Source: Sinonovacula constricta (taxonomy: Eukaryota > Mollusca > Bivalvia > Cardiida > Solecurtidae). From it: DNA of 64,000 bases. A program made the translations under genes and the position numbers. Location of the stretch: assembly GCA_007844125.1 (NCBI GenBank), contig CM017568.1, positions 6,716,685-6,780,684 of the forward strand, written 5' to 3'. A model generated the notes under the pieces. That model did not search any database. It had not been told where the DNA came from and was given only the letters and a program-made list of their open reading frames with translations. Of the stretch, positions 1 through 10,865 are shown piece by piece (position 1 is the first letter of the stretch; the number at the start of each line of letters is the position of its first letter).

Positions 1-2384
1 GGTCATTAGTATGTGTTATGGCGATATTCATGAATGGCCTTCAAATTACGATTTGTCGCTGATAGCCGTCTTATTGTTTGAATGGAAAAGTATGTATTTT
101 AGGGCTCGTTATTGGATCCTTATTGCATAATTACCTCAAAATAACTCATCCGACCTTAAGTCATACAAGCTACACAGTATTGCATGTATTTTCGTTCATT
201 AATAGCAGCTGATGAAGTTTGGTCCATTTACTTCTTTCTAAAATGAACGCGTCCATTTAAGGCTTACAAAATAAGAAAGTACTTTGAATACCTTATGATT
301 CACATAAAGATAAATGTTTGGTAATATGCTGACACCAAGTAACAAAAGGTCAGAAACACAATAGTGTTATATGTTTTCCTTTAAATATACAAACTTAAAC
401 ATCAAACGTTAAAATAAGAAAACTTGAAAACATCATTATAACAGTTAACTTCATTGTTATGGGTGTGATATTTTTAGCATATGAGAGCAAGCAAACAGGT
501 ATATGTCTGTACACAACAAAATAGAATTTATTTTCAGATGCTTGCATCATCGAATAAAGAATCCGTATTCAGTCAGTGCATTGTCATTACCACCAACTGT
601 TTAGGCGTAATATAGCCAGCATAAAACAGATTGCTTTTACGTTGCAACAAAGTCATTCCATATTGATCACAGATTGTTTATGATATATATATTGTAAGGT
701 AAATACGTCTAGTTAAGAGAAAAGAAAACAATAGTTTTAATTGTCTAGTATTGTGTAGTTATAAGGATGACAGTAATAAGTGCAATATGGATGGGCATTT
801 AGTCCTAAAACATGTGTGCTTTCATATATTTTTGAAATGAATTAATATATGCCCAGTTGAAATATCAATGCAACATAATGGATTAAATGTGAGACACTTT
901 GCACACATTGAAATCATTGCATCTAATAAATCTATTCTACTCGCTCTATTGATATTGTCATGTTTACAAAAATTGATCAAAATAGGTTCAACTTTTTTAA
1001 CAATTGCTGTTACTTTCTGTCTTGTTTTGATACTGTTGGACCTTATATTTTCATTTATATTTAACTGGCCAAAATGTAACTCGTTCAATTACGATCATTT
1101 CGTTTATTATTACATCCATTGTTGTGCCAAGCCCAATGAAATTTTAGTACAGTACCTTTTAAAAGTTACGAATTAACGACTTCTTAATTATCAATGATTA
1201 TTGATGAAAAATTAGAAGGAAGAAAATCTAAGCTCTCGTGTACCGCTGTCTCTAAACGTCAAATAAAAAATAACAAGTCATAAGTGCGTGTCGGTAACTT
1301 CACTACGTTTTCCATTCTTTCAAGGTATAGAAATGCAAAAGTTGAAACTTCTAATTGGAAAGTACCAACGTCTTCTCAAATACCGACATTGTTTTCGAGA
1401 TATATAATATATTTTCCCCCTTTATTATGACTGGCGTGAACAAGCACCTAGGTAAAAGTGAACAATCGAAGTAGAGGCTAAGTGTTGTATATAAGAAGAT
1501 ATATTTTACTTACAGAAAATGCTAACACTGTAATAACAATCAGTCATTGATATCCTGACCTACCCTGCAATTGTCTTCAGTAAGTATAGAAAGCTTCGGC
1601 CGTAACATATTATGAGAAAAGTAATTTATCGGTTTAAAACGCATTTTTTATCATTTAAGTGGCCGATCCTGTATAAGCCTAAGATAAAAAGCAGACAGTT
1701 TAATAAAAGTTATTAGACATATTAGACATGTGCATTTTTGAGTAGGATCAATAAAATACTGTTTTGCTTTTTATTAGGCCTACTTAAATAATTGATTAGC
1801 CATTAAAGGTAAAGTCCTATACGTCTGCCAGTATAAGAGTAATATCGTATAGATTGGGGTTTTACTGAGCCATAAATTAAGATATTAAAATAAATGGGTC
1901 GCAAATGGACTCACGTCTCTCTGTCGTTTTTAAATAAAGGCATTTAGATGTGCGATTCTAGTTTTCAATGAATTATTAATCCATGTTGTTTTTCTGTCGC
2001 CAATGCCGACTTTTTTACTTATAATCTAACTACATGTTTGTAGTGTTCGGTTCAAATGAAAAGAGTAATAAGTCATGCTTGAAACTGCCAAACATAAATA
2101 TTGAATTACAATGTATAAAGTGCTCTTAAAATAATACGTAAATCAACCAGATACCTTCACTATCCAGGTTGATAAACTTACACTGTTGCACTTATGTTCA
2201 GTTTTATATTGTTTGCATATATCTAGTACTTAGCAGAAGGGAATTTACATTTAATGCAAAAGTAATACACCTTTGTTTGATTTAAGGTTTTATGTACAGC
2301 TGATTTGTGATTGGTATTGTCAAAAGATATTGCTCTGAAGTTAGTCAACGATTATTATCATCACAGTTCCTGAAGTCATACTGA
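1..2384. other. AT-rich intergenic or intronic DNA, no gene recognised
   Basis: No domain, RNA gene or repeat with a second copy in the window was recognised here. Overlapping open frames on both strands near 822-1176 reach about 90-100 codons, but neither resembles a known protein, and open frames of this length are expected by chance in a window this size. Confidence 0.6.
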
Positions 2385-2460
2385 TAGACAAACAGTGTAA
2401 AAAAACTATTCCATTAAAGTGAAACAACTAACAGTGAATGAACAAAGAGGACTGGATACA
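2385..2460 (-). repeat. Fragment of dispersed repeat family A
   Basis: The block ACAGTGTAAA followed by CCATTAAAGTGAAACAAC matches the same block in the fuller family A copy near 24085-24130 and, on the opposite strand, in the copies near 4095 and 20690. Only this left part of the element remains. It lies about 350 bp to the 3' side (minus-strand sense) of a Penelope-like 3' fragment, an arrangement that recurs elsewhere in the window. Confidence 0.5.
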
Positions 2461-2804
2461 ACCCCTACAAAAGTAAATAAGTGAATCATCTCAACTATTT
2501 ATAGAAGGCACATATAATAAATGCCTTTACAACATTGCAGTTCGCGCAGATTCTTATGAAAATGCAAGGTGGAATAAATCGAACCAAATGAAGATATATA
2601 ATTAGATCTCAATTAACTGTTATAAAATACAGCTAGTGACATCATTTGCACCTATTTAAAATATGAAAACTATTTCTTTAATTAAGAAAGTCAAGAAGAA
2701 AAGTTAAAAAATGACAAGTAAAATACATTAAAAAAACAAGAATAGATTTCAGTATATTTTAAATCGTTTAAAAGTAATGTGTAGTTAAAGTAAAATATAC
2801 AGGC

Positions 2805-2940
2805 CGATGGCAAGTGGCATGCCTAAAACTTATGCAATCTTACGTTAAGTGCAACGGAAACTGCTTAAGTTGCCTCCCCCATAAAGGGCACGCCTAGATA
2901 TATGACGAGGCAAGATTTCAACAGAGACATTCCAAAATTA
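2805..2940 (-). mobile_element. 3' end fragment of a Penelope-like element
   Basis: This segment aligns by eye with 24550-24690, which lies just downstream of the reverse transcriptase reading frame of the larger Penelope-like copy. Shared blocks include ACTTATG, ACGTTAAG/ATGTTAAG, ACTGCT(T/C)AAGTTG and AGGGCACG, in the same order and spacing. No reverse transcriptase coding sequence is visible next to it, so it is probably a 5'-truncated insertion or a leftover after deletion. Orientation is taken from the larger copy. Confidence 0.5.
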
Positions 2941-3932
2941 AAAAAGGTGTTAAGTAACCGTTTACATGTGGCTACACCAACCTGACTATGGCTCATCGAA
3001 CAAACAGAAAGACTTGAATCAACAAAACCAGGACCTGAAATAAGTGTGTGTACAGTTCAGTTTTAATCATTTATACATTGATTATCTTATTCGGCTGCAG
3101 TTTTAACCGTTCGGTCGTTCTCTAAAACGACATCAAATAGAAATAAAAATCAAAAATCAATATTTAAATTTTATCCTTTTTTGCAACTTAGAAAAGGACA
3201 ATTGAACTGGTATTTTATACAACAACTCAATGTACAAGTATTTGACACTCAAAAGAAGCTTGGTGTATTGTGATTGTACCTTGGAGTAAGTTGTTGCTAA
3301 TAAATGTTAACCTAAAGCACTACAAGTACATGTATATGTATGTCAAAGTTAGGCAGGTGCTTGCCATTCAGCGATACTATTTATAGCAGTCAATTAATAG
3401 GCAGTAGTTATAAGACTATTCAATCATTACAATTTCATAAGCAGAAAAATCTACATTAATCACAGTGCTTGTTAAGTAGTCAGATCTGTTGAGCGTTGCA
3501 TTTTGAAATTTGAGAATTTTATAAAATTGCTGGTGTAAGTCTCGAAACGTAATTATTCATTGTGTTGTTTTGACCCAGAATATTGAAGCATGGGCTTTTT
3601 GTAAAAAAAAGTACATGTAATTATGAGTTTCAAACTAATTATGCGAGAAGCTGCATTTGATATGATTATGTTGATCAATATGATGCATGCAATTTAATTG
3701 CAGGGAAAATATTTGTATTGCAGGTAACTCTAGATACTTTGTGTTTTGCAAAACTGAATAATTACATTCCAAAGATTGCATTTTAAAAAGAAAGAGTATC
3801 GTGTAGTTCATATTTACCGTCAGAAAAGTTTCTAAGACCTATAACTCTTTAGTAGACTGAGGGCAAATGAAATGAGGGGCTGACCAAAAAGTCCAAACTA
3901 GGGTCTTTGGACTTCAAAGAATTTAATTATCC

Positions 3933-4249
3933 CTAGACCATTACCTCGGCAATATGCAATTTTTACGTTGCCGAGGCTTTTATCTACTGTACATACAACA
4001 CATATGATGATAGTTTATTTTATTACTAGATATTATGTATGTATATAAGTTCATTGTATCTGTTTTAACTCCCGATGCAGGTGCTTACTGTTAGTTGTTT
4101 CACTTTGACGGGATATTTTTATCTACACTTTTTGTTTGATAGAAAACCCTTCAGTGAGTGCGAGGTTGGAGCGCTCTACCAACCAGGTTTAAGCACCTTT
4201 GTCGGTCCTTTTGCCGACTGACCATTCCAAGGCGGTAACTGATTTTTTT

Positions 4250-4289
<40 letters not shown>

Positions 4290-4400
4290 GTCTCGTCTCT
4301 GTGTTTTTGTCACATTTATATTTACCCGTCTGCCTTTGTCTAGAGGCAGATTAAAACTTAAATAGCTGTGAAAATTTTTATAGGACCTTTTCTTATTTAC
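3933..4400 (+). repeat. Dispersed repeat family A, near-complete copy
   Basis: The copy runs from a small hairpin (CCTCGGCAA at 3944-3952 with TTGCCGAGG at 3968-3976) through CACTTTGACGGGAT to the shared core (AGTGCGAGGTTGGAGCGCTC, then TTTGCCGACTGACC and GGCGGTAACTGA). It ends near AAAATTTTTATAGGACCTTTTC. A poly-T/TG microsatellite sits inside it just after the core. Matching copies lie at 20685-20960 and, inverted, at 23855-24252. No coding capacity, tRNA-type promoter or poly-A tail was seen, so the element class is unknown; it is non-autonomous. Confidence 0.75.
4243..4287. repeat. Poly-T followed by (TG)n microsatellite
   Basis: About 12 T followed by an uninterrupted TG run of about 34 bp. 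It lies inside the family A copy, at a position where the other copies have only a short T/TG-rich stretch (for example TTTATGTGTGTTATG near 20845). The expansion therefore happened after this copy inserted. Confidence 0.95.
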
Positions 4401-7235
4401 TTCTTGCTGTATTTAGTAATAAATAACGTATTTCATATACCACGGCAATTCAATTAGCACGAAAATCTACAGAAGATACAAGTATTTTAGATCAATGTTT
4501 ACATTTTTACAAGATATTGACTCATACTCGATCATAGTCAATGTGCGATATTTTTAAATGACTTGCATCCATTGGATGATATAGACATATTTGCATTATC
4601 CCCATGACTAATAATGTTATTAAACGACCAGCAACTAAATTGCACTATATCTGACATAGCATAGTTATATTCTTAATCTTAAACTCACTGGATTCAATTA
4701 CACCTGCAAAGCGCTGTTTGGTGGAAATACTGGTAATTATTGCTGAAGACTGAGTTCAAAGTGTCACGATTTTTAGCCAAATACAACACCAACGGATAAG
4801 ACATAGTTGCTCTTGTTTCAACGCTCTAACAAATATTGTAAAATTAGGAAAAATGCCAAAGTCTAATTTACGAAGATTTTTCTGGTGAAGATTTTAATTG
4901 ACGAATAGTTCCATTTACTGGTAAGTGTTATGGTTATTGCTTTATATAGAACGTGTTATAAAATGGGTAAATGATGAATGTCGAGTCCACAGAAAACTAG
5001 AGTACATTTAATAATAAAACATAAACGAAACAATGCCGATAAGGATAATTAAATGTCGGAATGGCATAATATACACTTGCACTTGACATTATAGTGTTTT
5101 TGTCTGGCTTAACTGCATATTATAATTTCTTAAACAAAGGTATTGTTATCTTGTTTTTTCGAAATTCTCACCGTAAATGACTTTTATCACATATTTATAT
5201 AAGGAAATAATAACTTTTATTTTAGGATGCATCAATATAGTATCTTCTTCTATGCGTCAATCTTCAACTGCAAACGAATTATTTTGTCTATTTTGTCAAA
5301 AGAATTGCTGTAACTTTGCTGATGATAATGATGATTAGAGTGACGATGATCAACAGCATTCACTTTGTTTAAAGTTCCACTTCTGTAACATTGGATTTGA
5401 ACATGTAAAGAACAGTTTAAGTCCGTTGGTAAGAACATTTTAAATGTCAACTTTCATGTTGCACATAGAAAATAAGTATTTGGCCCAGAAAAATGAACCA
5501 ACACAGGCTTTGGGAATCGAGACAGATAGGGAGATCGACAGAGAGTTACCTCATTATTACAAAACAGTGTATCTAACATTTCGTCTGTAACCAAGTTTAT
5601 GACAAACAAATACACAGGCGGACCATTTCGATCGACTTATCATTATGATCTCAAATAAACAGCTCAGTAGATCGTATCATTGCTTCTCCCAGAAGTATGA
5701 CCATATAACAGCAGGGGCAATATAGAATGGTTTTAAACATAAGTGTATAATAAATAATATATTTTCATACAATTTACAGAAGTCTATTTTGCCATTACAC
5801 TTCTCGGAATGGATCTGGTATATTGCGAAGATAATGCGTAAATGCACTATCGTAAAACTTTAAATGTCATTTATGAACAATCTGCTAAAAAGCTATTTTG
5901 AAAATGGGTATTCGTTTGTTGTATTTAGAGTAGTTTATGAATAATACATTTGAAGCAGTCAACAGAAAAAAAAATAAGTCTCGATAACTTTCAAAATAAT
6001 ACAAATACATTTGTATGCCGAAAAAATTATTAACAATATTCTGTTGCGCTTCACAGAGTTCATGAGCTTTTTACAATTGTCTTATCACACACAAAACATT
6101 TAATCTATTTAGTTGTAGAACATTCTTAACAAATAAGTTTTTAATTCCTTTCTGAAAGTTGTTTCGTTTCTTATACATTTGAGATCTTTAGTGATGTTAT
6201 TATTGATTATATGATTTAGAAAAGAATGTGTTAGTTAAAATCTTTAAATGCTTGATCGATATAAATTATTATTATATCATGTTATTTTACTAAGACTAGT
6301 GAGTATTACATTTTTTAAATATATTATCTTATAAGTGTGTTAAGTATGTCTTAAACATAACTTTTTCAAAAGGAGATTGTTGGTGCTGATCTTTTTAAAT
6401 ATATACACTCCGCGATAAAAGATACCGAAGGTTGTTTTTGGCATAATATTAAACTAGGACATATTCATTCAAAATATCAAAATAAAACAGAAAAACAACA
6501 TCTTAAGAAATAAAATAAATTATGTTATAAATAATAAATGTCATTAAAATGTAGAATTGGAAATTTGTTTTTTTCTCAAAATCAGTATTGCAAAGATAAA
6601 GCCAAAGCTTTATGATATAGTTTTCCCTAACATTATTAGATTGTACTTACATCTTGTAACATTTTACCTAGTTCCCCTAAAATATTTTATTATTATTTCA
6701 CAATATTAAAATACGTGACAATAACGCCAAAAAATATACGTCTTACAAAATATTACATTACAAAAGCTCTTGAAAAATGTATTTAAAACAACCCTAAAAC
6801 AAAAACAACATCTTACTTGTATCGGTGAGGTACTCAAAACAAATGAAAGAACAAATAATTAAATTTTATGTGATCACTTTTTCTATTCTAGTGAATGCTT
6901 CTTGGAGGTTTGCAAATTTAAGTAAGTCGGCATTATTAAAGTACACCAGTTCTATTCCTATAGCTTCCCGATTCATATAGAATCGTAATAAGATAAGGAA
7001 CTGACCTATACATAATAAGAGTGTCTAGACTTAATTAATACAAAATAAATGGTTACATAGAGATGGAACCCGAATATAGGTGCAACCTTTAAAATAATAT
7101 TGAGCAAACAATAGAAAAAAGGGTAAAATACCTCTGAGAATTGTCACATGTATTAAAACTATAACCATCACTAAACAAAGGCGCATAAAAGTTCGTGCAA
7201 AAGAGACAAATCAGTAAGAAATGAAATTACACACA
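4400..7235. other. AT-rich DNA, nothing recognised
   Basis: No coding domain, RNA gene or repeat with a second copy was recognised. The only listed-size open frame, 5250-5450 on the minus strand, is short and low in complexity. Confidence 0.6.
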
Positions 7236-7239
7236 TACA

Positions 7240-7510
7240 GAAAACTAACATTACCACCTTCAACGGTCAGTTGGCAAGACTACCGTCCTGGTCGGTTAAA
7301 CATTATTTATATGCCCCCCCCCCCCAACTTCGTACCTTCTTAAGGTTTCTTTTTCAAAAACAAGCCAGCATGACAACAGTAATCAAATGCACGGGATGTT
7401 AAACACTGTTTAAAACTGACCAAAGGATACAATTTACAAACAATAACACAATAGTTGCAAACAGATATCCGCATATTACGAAACGTACAGTTGACAAAAA
7501 CCTCGGCAAC
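7240..7510 (-). repeat. Diverged copy of dispersed repeat family A
   Basis: The inverted core is recognisable (CCACCTTCAACGGTCAGT, then GTCCTGGTCGGTTAAAC). Further along are CACGGGATGTTAAA and the family A end block CCTCGGCAAC near 7491. A run of 12 C at 7314-7325 interrupts it. Divergence is high and the boundaries are uncertain. It sits just 3' (minus sense) of a Penelope-like fragment. Confidence 0.5.
7314..7325. repeat. Poly-C run of 12
   Basis: Twelve consecutive C, conspicuous in AT-rich sequence and a likely site of slippage or assembly error. Confidence 0.95.
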
Positions 7511-7599
7511 TAAACAAACCCTAAAAAGAGAAGAGTTTGTAATAAAAGCAAACAGAAAAAAACCTAAATACTAGCTTAGGACTAGTGTTTCAATGCAAG

Positions 7600-8160
7600 T
7601 CATAATTTGGCGCTGCTCCTGCCCATAGTAAACGAAAGTTAACAATTTGGTTTTACTTAGAAAATTAGTTAAAGATGTTTACAAAGTAAAGAATAGGACA
7701 TTTTAACTGTAGATTTTTACTGTGTAGCATTTTCAATACGAAATTTGTCTTAAAACTTCTGGACTGTTTTTTTATCAGAAAATGTCATACGCATTTTCCG
7801 CAACATTAAAAAGTGATTATAAACTGCAGTAAGACGAGACTTTAGTGGGATTGGATGTGATTTTCCGGCATTTTTGCCGATACTGTGCAGAAACATTTCT
7901 ATCATTACAGCACAGGGGCACTTATGAGGTGCCCAGTGACTGAACCTGGCCGGTCTATTACACTGGCACCGACGAGTCAGGCGTAATGCTGTCCCCTTAG
8001 CCCCAAGTGTTAGGAGGGAAGCCACTACTACCAACTTTAAAGTCTTTGTTTGACGCGGCCGGGGTTTGAACCCGCGACCTCCCGATCCGCAAGACTTTAT
8101 TGCTTTGGTTTTGTAAGTGGTAGTGCTAAAGCTGCCATAAGCTATGAATGGTGGTTTTAA
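7600..8160 (-). pseudogene. Penelope-like reverse transcriptase fragment, interrupted by a SINE
   Basis: Reading the minus strand from about 8150, FIAYGSFSTTTYKT matches the segment after the PKLHK motif in Penelope-like reverse transcriptases, and in the larger copy at about 25910-25975 of this window. After a 245-bp insertion the frame resumes with KSRLTAVYNHF at about 7840-7810, matching the next part of the same domain (LTSCLT in the other copy). The catalytic region is absent, and the sequence below about 7700 is too decayed to follow. This is a non-functional remnant, supported by comparison with the second copy here and by general knowledge of the family. Confidence 0.6.
7845..8089 (-). 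mobile_element. SINE-like insertion (family S3) with target-site duplication
   Basis: A 245-bp insertion splits the Penelope-like fragment. It is flanked by TAAAGTCTTG and TAAAGTCTCG (minus sense; + coordinates 8090-8099 and 7835-7844), a 10-bp duplication with one mismatch. At its 5' end is a tRNA-type B-box region (GTCGCGGGTTCAAACCCCGG), and the A-box half is missing, as expected of a 5'-truncated SINE. The body carries GGGGACAGCATTACGCC. The 5' truncation and variable-length duplication fit LINE-driven retrotransposition. Confidence 0.65.
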
Positions 8161-9534
8161 CTCTTAGAAATGCAGAACTGTAAAGGAAGTATTTCCTGTT
8201 CCGTGTCGATCGTTATAATGACATTTTGTGACATCTTTTTAGGATTTGTCGATTACTGCACTAATGTCAGCGTTGTTACAAAATGGTTGTGGATACTTCA
8301 GCAATAAACATGTTTTCTAGTACATGCGTCAAACTAATAATGTTAGTAGATGCTTTATCGGCAAATACTAGTACACATTTATCGGGGGAATCTGAAACGA
8401 TTGTTTTAGGAGTCATAAATCATTATTGTAAGGCTTTTAGGCGAACAAAAATGATTGGAGCTATAGGATTTACACGTTTACTTATTTCCTTGAAACTGTA
8501 CTTACTCCATGTATTGAATTCTACTTTATACATGTTCCTCTTTGACATAAATGCTAAGCCAGCAGATTGCGCCTGCTTTTTCTTAAAACAATGATATTAT
8601 TCAATATTTCAGGAACTTAATGTGTAAATTCTGTAACTTATTGTTATCTATAAGTTCAAATCCCCAAAATTGATGTGACAATAAGGTAAATAATAGAAAT
8701 GTGAAATTTATCAGGTAAACCTTCCTTAATGAATCTTGTCTGTAAGCGTCTGCTACAGTTGATTTGTCAATGAAAATATTAATTTGATTATTTGTACGTG
8801 TAACAAATCAATAGGTTTTTGAGGTAATTTGTAGTATTATTGTTGATATTTTTTATACCGAAAGATACTGGTTAAGTCTATGAAAATAATCCCTTTGTTA
8901 TAGTATTTTCATGGAATAGTGTGTGTGTTTTGGAAATGTGTATAAAAATGGTGTCTAAAAGCTTATTGTATTGAGTAATGGAAGCCATCTTATATAAAGA
9001 ATGAGTATGCATTTTTTATGCCTCAAAAAAGCTCCAAAGCAGATTTGTAACAGCACTAAGTACAGCCTGAATGCTAAATCGAATATGTAGTGTTTTTAAA
9101 TCTTTAGTTGTAGCATCTGTTTTAATTTGCGTTTTTGGTTATGTTTTTCTTTAAACATGAGATCGATGTTTGCCTTAAGATAGAAAAGTAAAGATGTTCG
9201 GATTTTTAAAAATACTGCCAGCCTGGTGAATATTATCATAGAGACCGAGCGGACATTTAGTTCAAAGTGTTTTGTCTAGTCTAGTTCGGTACTGTGTCTG
9301 ACTTGTTACGTTCGTTTCTCAGATGCATCGTCATCAAAACATTTTTGTAATCGGTGTTTATTCACTTATTGTAAAGGTGGTAGTTGTCCTTGTAAAGGAC
9401 AGTTCGGACCTACATTCTTTTTTAAATAACAAAATAAGCCAATGTTACTTGAAACTGTCCAGCAAAATACTGCTCATTTAAGCATAAATAAAGCATAACC
9501 GAAGCATTAAAATTTCGACTCGACAATGCAAACA
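8160..9534. other. AT-rich DNA, no recognised gene
   Basis: An open frame of 103 codons at 8283-8594 (+) has no recognisable domain, signal peptide or splice context. Nothing else was recognised. Confidence 0.5.
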
Positions 9535-9740
9535 TATTTTTCCTATCTGAGCCACACTTCAGAGATATCTATTTATGAAAATCACTTGACAACTTACTTT
9601 TCAGATCACTTTATATCGTCGCCCAGTTAATTCGCTCTGGCGTCGATATTTATTGTCATCAATGATCACTATTGCCTATTTACAGATTTAGAAATAACAT
9701 ATAGTGAGATGTTTCCTGAGATTTGTTTTGATAAACAATA
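9535..9740 (+). repeat. Dispersed repeat family D, copy 1
   Basis: This aligns by eye with 14480-14700. Shared blocks in the same order are TCTGAGCC/TCAGAGCC, CACTTGACAACTTACTT versus CACGTGAACACTTACTT, AGATCACTTTATAT versus AGATAACGTTATAT, and CTCTGGCGTCGATA versus CTCTGACGTCGATA. No coding capacity or class is visible. Confidence 0.6.
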
Positions 9741-9974
9741 TAGGTTGTGCTATAATATTTCATTAAGAATCTAAAGGTCTTTCTTAAGCCTCAAGTATGA
9801 GTTGCTTATGCAGTAATTATGCATAATTTCGACAATACAGTGAAATTATCCTTTGAAATGTATTTAATATAGGCAAACAACCTTTAAAGAATTGCCAAAA
9901 GAAAAAAAAATGATTAAAACAATGTTCTTAAAAGGACGACAGTTAAAGATTTTTGTATAAAAGTTCTTGATATA

Positions 9975-10863
9975 CAGTAAAACCTCTCTACAGCAACATC
10001 TGGCGGAGGCACGAAAAAGTGTTGCTGCTGAGAGGTGTTGCTGCTCAGAGGTTTCAATGAGACGAGAAAAAATGTAATTTTTTAGTAATAGTACTTTAGC
10101 CAATCAGCATTTGCTTGTCTATTACAAAAACAATATCGTCAGTAACGGACCTGTATCTGAGTTCTGCCGCAGCCCAACTCAGTAGCAATAGACTGTGCTG
10201 ACCTTCCTTGTTCTAACAACTTAATTGCAGTAACACTCTGCTCTTACGTAAGGTAAACCTTTTTATAAGACATTTCAAGACAAAATGACCAGTATTTCAG
10301 TATTGAGTCATGCAAAGACTGATTTACCATTAAAAAATCGAATTTATAGTCAGACATCCTAAAACAATGACAGTTTGCATTTAGCAATTAACGTAAACAT
10401 CTTTTTAAGTAAGCAATCAATACAGTGATATCTTTTAATCTTTCGACCAATTAAAGAAAACAAACCAAACCAACTCGTTAACATCATCAATAGCTGGCAC
10501 TTCTTTCACACGTTCCCGCAATACACTAGATCTACAACGGCATGTTTGTAGCATGCAGCTGGTTTCCCGTCCAACTGCAACTTGATTCCAATTAACACCT
10601 TCTCAACAGGGTACAAGCAGTGATCAGCCGACCGCGTGACATTTCTGGTGTACGCGACAGTCTGTTCTAAAAATAGCTGCACTGGTGTTGCTACGCAGAG
10701 GTTAAACTAGCCTCAGGGAAGAGATTTACACGGCCGCTTACCGCTTCGCGGAGGAGTTGCTGCTTAGAGGTTAAAATGCGCTGAAAACTACTGGGGGGAA
10801 ATTTAACTGCCGCTGCTTAGAGGTAGCCGCTGCTTAGAGGTGCCGCTTCGAGAGGTTTTACTG
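9975..10863 (-). mobile_element. pogo/Tigger-type DNA transposon, internally deleted
   Basis: An 889-bp element bounded by perfect 14-bp terminal inverted repeats (CAGTAAAACCTCTC at 9975-9988, its complement at 10850-10863), with TA on both sides (9973-9974 and 10864-10865), as expected for Tc1/mariner-pogo elements. Variants of GCTGCTTAGAGGT occur several times near both ends and are candidate transposase-binding sites. It encodes only a remnant of the DNA-binding head of a transposase. No DDE catalytic domain is present, so it is non-autonomous. Confidence 0.8.
10139..10273 (-). pseudogene. pogo-type transposase N-terminal helix-turn-helix remnant
   Basis: Forty-four codons from an ATG at 10273. 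The peptide has the CENP-B/pogo-type (psq-like) helix-turn-helix pattern: YKKVYLT, then EQSVTAIKLLEQGRSAQSIA, then TELGCGRTQIQ. Known family members show a basic lead, a first helix around IKLLEQG and a recognition helix with the IAxELGxGxTQI pattern. One in-frame stop follows the ninth codon and another ends the fragment, so the DDE domain has been lost and the reading frame is dead. It lies inside the TA-flanked element at 9975-10863. Confidence 0.75.
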
Positions 10864-10865
10864 TA

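Noticed and set aside
822..1176. Overlapping 88- and 102-codon frames on opposite strands
   Set aside because: No recognisable domain, splice context or composition change; chance frames are likely.
8283..8594. 103-codon plus-strand frame
   Set aside because: No recognisable family and no supporting signals.
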